Shown in pieces: positions 61,118-64,000 of a stretch of DNA of 64,000 nucleotides (position 1 is the first letter of the stretch; the number at the start of each line of letters is the position of its first letter). Source of the DNA: Pseudomonas sp. WS 5079 (GTDB taxonomy: Bacteria > Pseudomonadota > Gammaproteobacteria > Pseudomonadales > Pseudomonadaceae); assembly GCF_012985465.1 (NCBI RefSeq), contig NZ_JAAQWN010000007.1:248001-312000 (forward strand), in the 5' to 3' direction. The notes under the pieces were generated by a model, which had not been told where the DNA came from, did no database searches, and was given only the letters and a program-made list of their open reading frames with translations. Made by a program: the position numbers and the translations under genes.

Positions 61118-62106
61118 TGAGCGCCATGACCCTCTTTCCTCGTCGCTATTCCCTTTCCTCTTTGTTTGGCTCAAGCCTGGCCCTGGCGCTGGTGGTCACC
61201 AGCCCACAAGTCCTCGCCAAGCCTGCACCTGTGCGCGCGCCCTACATTGATGACAACCTGATGTGCCGGGCACAGCCGCTGCCGGCAGTCGTGCAGAACC
61301 TTACCGGTGAAGCCTGGAAGCTGGACGCCAAGGGGCGCCCCAGTGTGTTGGAAGAAGGCATGCTGATCGATGAGCAGGAAAGCGTAAAAACCTCGCCATC
61401 GGCGTTTGTCAGCCTGTTGCTGGGCGATGGCTCACGCATCGTCCTGCCCTCCAGCTCCGAGGTGCGTTTGCATTTGGTGGAAGAACAGGCGATCCCCCAG
61501 GTCATCCTGCAACAAGGCCAGGTCGAGGCCTACGTACTCAAGCGCACCAGTGACTATGACCGTTTTCAAATCGTGACCCCGGTGGGCGTACTGGGCGTGC
61601 GCGGTACGCACTTTCGTGTGCGTAACGACGATCAGCAATCGGTGGTCGAAGTACTCAACGGCCAGGTAGCCGCCAGCCGGACCGAACCGCAGCCGGTAGG
61701 CAAACAGCTGAAGAAAAAGCCGCAGACGGGCCCGGTGGAAGGTGAACTGAAGGTCGGCGCTAGACAAGGTGTGCTGCTCAAGCCCCAGGGCGAGTTGAAG
61801 ACAGTCGACCTTTTGCCCGCGCCGCGCCTGATGGGCCAGGACGGCCAGAAAGGCGATGCGCCGGTATGGACATTGATCCTGCACCCGCAACCGGGGGCCC
61901 AGCGCTACCGTGCGCAAGTAGCTACCGATAAAACCTTCATGAACATCAAGCAGGAAAACTTCTCCAGTGAGCCGCGCTTGAGCTTCACTGGACTCAAGGC
62001 CTCGTTCTATCACGTGCGCGTGTCGGCCTTTGATGACCAGGGACTGGAAGGAGAAGCAGGCGTTTATGACATCTTCTATTACCCACCTGCCACCCGTGTG
62101 CAGTAG
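61117..62106 (+). CDS. FecR-domain periplasmic protein
   Basis: 329 residues starting MSAMTLFPRRYSLSS (ATG at 61126 is an alternative). Signal peptide ending near VLAKPAP. A FecR-type beta domain spans about residues 75-190: EQESVKTSPSAFVSLLLGDGSRI and VTPVGVLGVRGTHFRVR are typical, then a C-terminal fibronectin-like region with YRAQVATDKTF and FYHVRVSAFDDQGLEG. Such proteins accompany CHASE2 sensor kinases or adenylate cyclases and may present an envelope signal. Followed 18 bp later by the kinase gene. Confidence 0.85.
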   Translation: MSAMTLFPRRYSLSSLFGSSLALALVVTSPQVLAKPAPVRAPYIDDNLMCRAQPLPAVVQNLTGEAWKLDAKGRPSVLEEGMLIDEQESVKTSPSAFVSLLLGDGSRIVLPSSSEVRLHLVEEQAIPQVILQQGQVEAYVLKRTSDYDRFQIVTPVGVLGVRGTHFRVRNDDQQSVVEVLNGQVAASRTEPQPVGKQLKKKPQTGPVEGELKVGARQGVLLKPQGELKTVDLLPAPRLMGQDGQKGDAPVWTLILHPQPGAQRYRAQVATDKTFMNIKQENFSSEPRLSFTGLKASFYHVRVSAFDDQGLEGEAGVYDIFYYPPATRVQ

Positions 62107-62124
62107 CAGCGCGGCGCTCGCACG

Positions 62125-64000
62125 GTGAAGTGGTGGCGCCGGGCTGAACAGCGCCAGCCGACCCAGGCCCAACGCCTGTTCAATGGGCTGGTCAGGGAGT
62201 GGCTGTGGATCGGTCTGCTTCTGCTGCCGATGACAGCCTTTCTGTCGCTAAGCCCCGGCCTTGCCCTGAATAACCTGCTGTACGACAGCCTGCGGCGCAT
62301 GGCGCCGTTGCCGGTGGATCCGCGCATCCTGCTGGTGAACATTGACGACATGAGCCTCAAGGAACTCGGTCAATGGCCGTGGTCGCGGCGCCTGCATGCC
62401 GACCTGATTGACCAGTTGAGTGCGGCCAAACCCGCCGGGATCCTGCTCGATGTGATCTTCAGCGAACCGGCGCGCGAGCCGGCCAATGATCAACGCCTGG
62501 CCCAGGCGATGTGCAATGCCGGCAATGTCCTGCTGCCGTTGATTCGCGAAGGCACGCCGCGCCTGGGGCAACCCATCGCGCAGATCCTCCCTGTGCTGCC
62601 ACTGCGCGATTGTGCGAGGGGGGTGGGTCATATCAACGTGGAAGCGGACAGCGACGGTATTGTGCGCAGCCTGTACCTGCGTGAGGGGCCGCCGGGGCAA
62701 CTGGTCCCGCAACTGGCCTGGTTGGCCTTCGAGCTGACCGGCCAGCACACCGATATGCCAGGGCTGTCAGCGTCTTCTGAAGTAACCGATTGGCAGCGTG
62801 ACAATGCCATCCGCATCCCATTTATCGCCACCGATCACGGCTTTCCCAGCGTGCCGTATGTCAGTGTCTTGCGCGGTGAGGTCCCTGCCCAACTGTTGCG
62901 TGACCGGATCATTCTGGTGGGGGCTACTGCACCGGGCATGGGCGATCGCTATGTGACACCGCTTTCGGCCAGCGTCGGTACCACCCCGGGCGTCGAGATC
63001 CAGGCCAATATCCTCAACGGCCTGCTGCAAGGGCGCAGCATTACCGTGTTGCCTGGCTGGCTGGCCACGCTGCTGTCCACCGCGATGGTGGCCTTGTTGC
63101 TGGGCCTGCTGCTGTTGCGCCCGCGTTATGCGCTGTGGCTGACCCTGGGCTGCATGGCGGGCGCCCTCCTCGCTTCCTGGGGCTTGTTGCGCCTGGGGCT
63201 CTGGTGGTCGCCAGCGGCCACGCTGATCGGCATGCTGCTGGGCTACCTGATCTGGAACTGGCGCCGCCTGAGCGTAATCCTCGCTTACTTCGGCTGGGAA
63301 TTGGCGCGCCTGGACAGCGAGCCCAAGGTGCTGCCGGAACGCCGTCGCGCGGCCGTCAGCAACGGTGATGTGTTGCAGGGCCGTATCGTGGCCCTGGAGC
63401 AAGCGGTCAGTCGTACCCGCGACACCCGGCGTTTTATGGCCGATGGCCTGGAGTGCTTGCCGGTCGCTACGCTGATTACCGATCCCACAGGCGAGATCCT
63501 GTTGGCCAATCGGATCGCCCGCGATGTGTTTGGCAACGAACTGATTGCCCAGAACCTGCTGCAGCAACTGGCGGCACTGGGTTACCCGCCCTTGCAAGGC
63601 CAGGTACATACGCCGCTATCGGCCCTGGAAATCATCGAGTTCCGCGATACCCAGCAACGCAGCCTGCGCCTGGAACTGGCGCCTCTGTTACCGGCCGACG
63701 GTGATGTGGCGTTGGGGTGGCTGTTGAGCTTGACTGACCTGAGTATCGAACGCGACGCCCAGCAGCAACGTGAAACCCTGCTGCGGTTTCTCTCCCATGA
63801 TCTGCGGGCGCCCCACTCGGCAATCCTCGCGTTGCTGGATGTGCAACGGCATGAAGCCTCAGACGTTCCGCAGGTCTTTACCCAGATCGAACAGCAAGTG
63901 CGACGCGCATTGAATTTGACCGAATCGTTCGTTCAACTGGCCAAGGCCGAGTCCGACGGTTATCAGTTTGAGCCCAGCCTGTTTGCCATGTTGGTGCTCG
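62125..64000 (+). CDS. CHASE2-domain sensor histidine kinase (truncated by window edge)
   Basis: 625 codons visible from a GTG start (KWWRRAEQRQPTQAQ follows), no stop before the edge. Membrane helix near residues 28-46, extracellular CHASE2 domain (about 50-300, with DPRILLVNIDDMSLKELGQW near 73 and ILVGATAPGMGDRY near 265), three membrane helices (about 310-385), a PAS-like segment (about 430-520), then the H-box FLSHDLRAPHSAILALL near 553. The ATPase domain lies beyond the window. No ribosome site is evident, suggesting coupling to the FecR-domain gene. Partner regulator likely at 59556. Confidence 0.88.
   Translation, partial: MKWWRRAEQRQPTQAQRLFNGLVREWLWIGLLLLPMTAFLSLSPGLALNNLLYDSLRRMAPLPVDPRILLVNIDDMSLKELGQWPWSRRLHADLIDQLSAAKPAGILLDVIFSEPAREPANDQRLAQAMCNAGNVLLPLIREGTPRLGQPIAQILPVLPLRDCARGVGHINVEADSDGIVRSLYLREGPPGQLVPQLAWLAFELTGQHTDMPGLSASSEVTDWQRDNAIRIPFIATDHGFPSVPYVSVLRGEVPAQLLRDRIILVGATAPGMGDRYVTPLSASVGTTPGVEIQANILNGLLQGRSITVLPGWLATLLSTAMVALLLGLLLLRPRYALWLTLGCMAGALLASWGLLRLGLWWSPAATLIGMLLGYLIWNWRRLSVILAYFGWELARLDSEPKVLPERRRAAVSNGDVLQGRIVALEQAVSRTRDTRRFMADGLECLPVATLITDPTGEILLANRIARDVFGNELIAQNLLQQLAALGYPPLQGQVHTPLSALEIIEFRDTQQRSLRLELAPLLPADGDVALGWLLSLTDLSIERDAQQQRETLLRFLSHDLRAPHSAILALLDVQRHEASDVPQVFTQIEQQVRRALNLTESFVQLAKAESDGYQFEPSLFAMLVL

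Noticed and set aside
1..64000. tRNA, rRNA, CRISPR arrays, insertion sequences, prophage
   Set aside because: No cloverleaf-like gene, rRNA sequence, regularly spaced repeats, transposase or phage gene was recognised on either strand.

Overview
The window is the replication-origin neighbourhood of a high-GC Gammaproteobacterium, almost certainly a Pseudomonas of the P. fluorescens group. The basis is gene order (parB-parA-rsmG-mnmG-mnmE-yidC-yidD-rnpA-rpmH / oriC / dnaA-dnaN-recF-gyrB; atpIBEFHAGDC-glmU-glmR-glmS), near-identity of the core proteins to what I know of that genus, Pseudomonas-type REP palindromes and Pseudomonas-type parS sites. No rRNA, tRNA, CRISPR array or insertion sequence was seen.

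Regions. (1) 1-7130: a zinc-starvation locus. Two near-identical 15-bp Zur-type palindromes drive dksA2-zigA-DUF1826-cobW leftwards and a small secreted protein plus folE2-hisI2-gamma carbonic anhydrase-pyrQ rightwards. Most products are zinc-independent or backup paralogues of zinc enzymes, or metal-handling GTPases. (2) 7170-10647: DUF3617 protein, cardiolipin synthase, cyclopropane fatty acid synthase, with REP elements. (3) 10733-12668: a three-gene MNIO RiPP (bufferin-type) operon: Cys-rich precursor, DUF692 maturase and its partner. (4) 12885-18571: a six-gene phospholipid operon resembling E. coli ynbA/C/D/B with an extra acyltransferase. (5) 18650-26830: a tightly coupled seven-gene sugar/glycosylation cassette with an attenuator-like leader. 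(6) 27596-32370: a GNAT-Rnk fusion gene, then a more A/T-rich accessory stretch (LysR, TPR protein, EamA exporter, a gene remnant) bounded by two similar copies of a terminator-like element, beside the attTn7 end of glmS. (7) 32371-43800: glmS, glmR, glmU and the F1Fo ATP synthase operon. (8) 43949-59456: chromosome partitioning, tRNA modification, protein insertion, oriC and the dnaA-gyrB operon. (9) 59556-64000: an OmpR-type response regulator, a FecR-domain protein and a truncated CHASE2 sensor kinase.

The points most worth a second look are: a single extra A in a seven-A run that fuses mnmG and rsmG into one reading frame; 24 exact copies of the DnaA box TTATCCACA, many inside genes; four parS-like sites, one inside folE2; the glycosylation cassette with its putative leader peptide and attenuator; the bufferin-type operon; and the duplicated terminator flanking the attTn7-side island.
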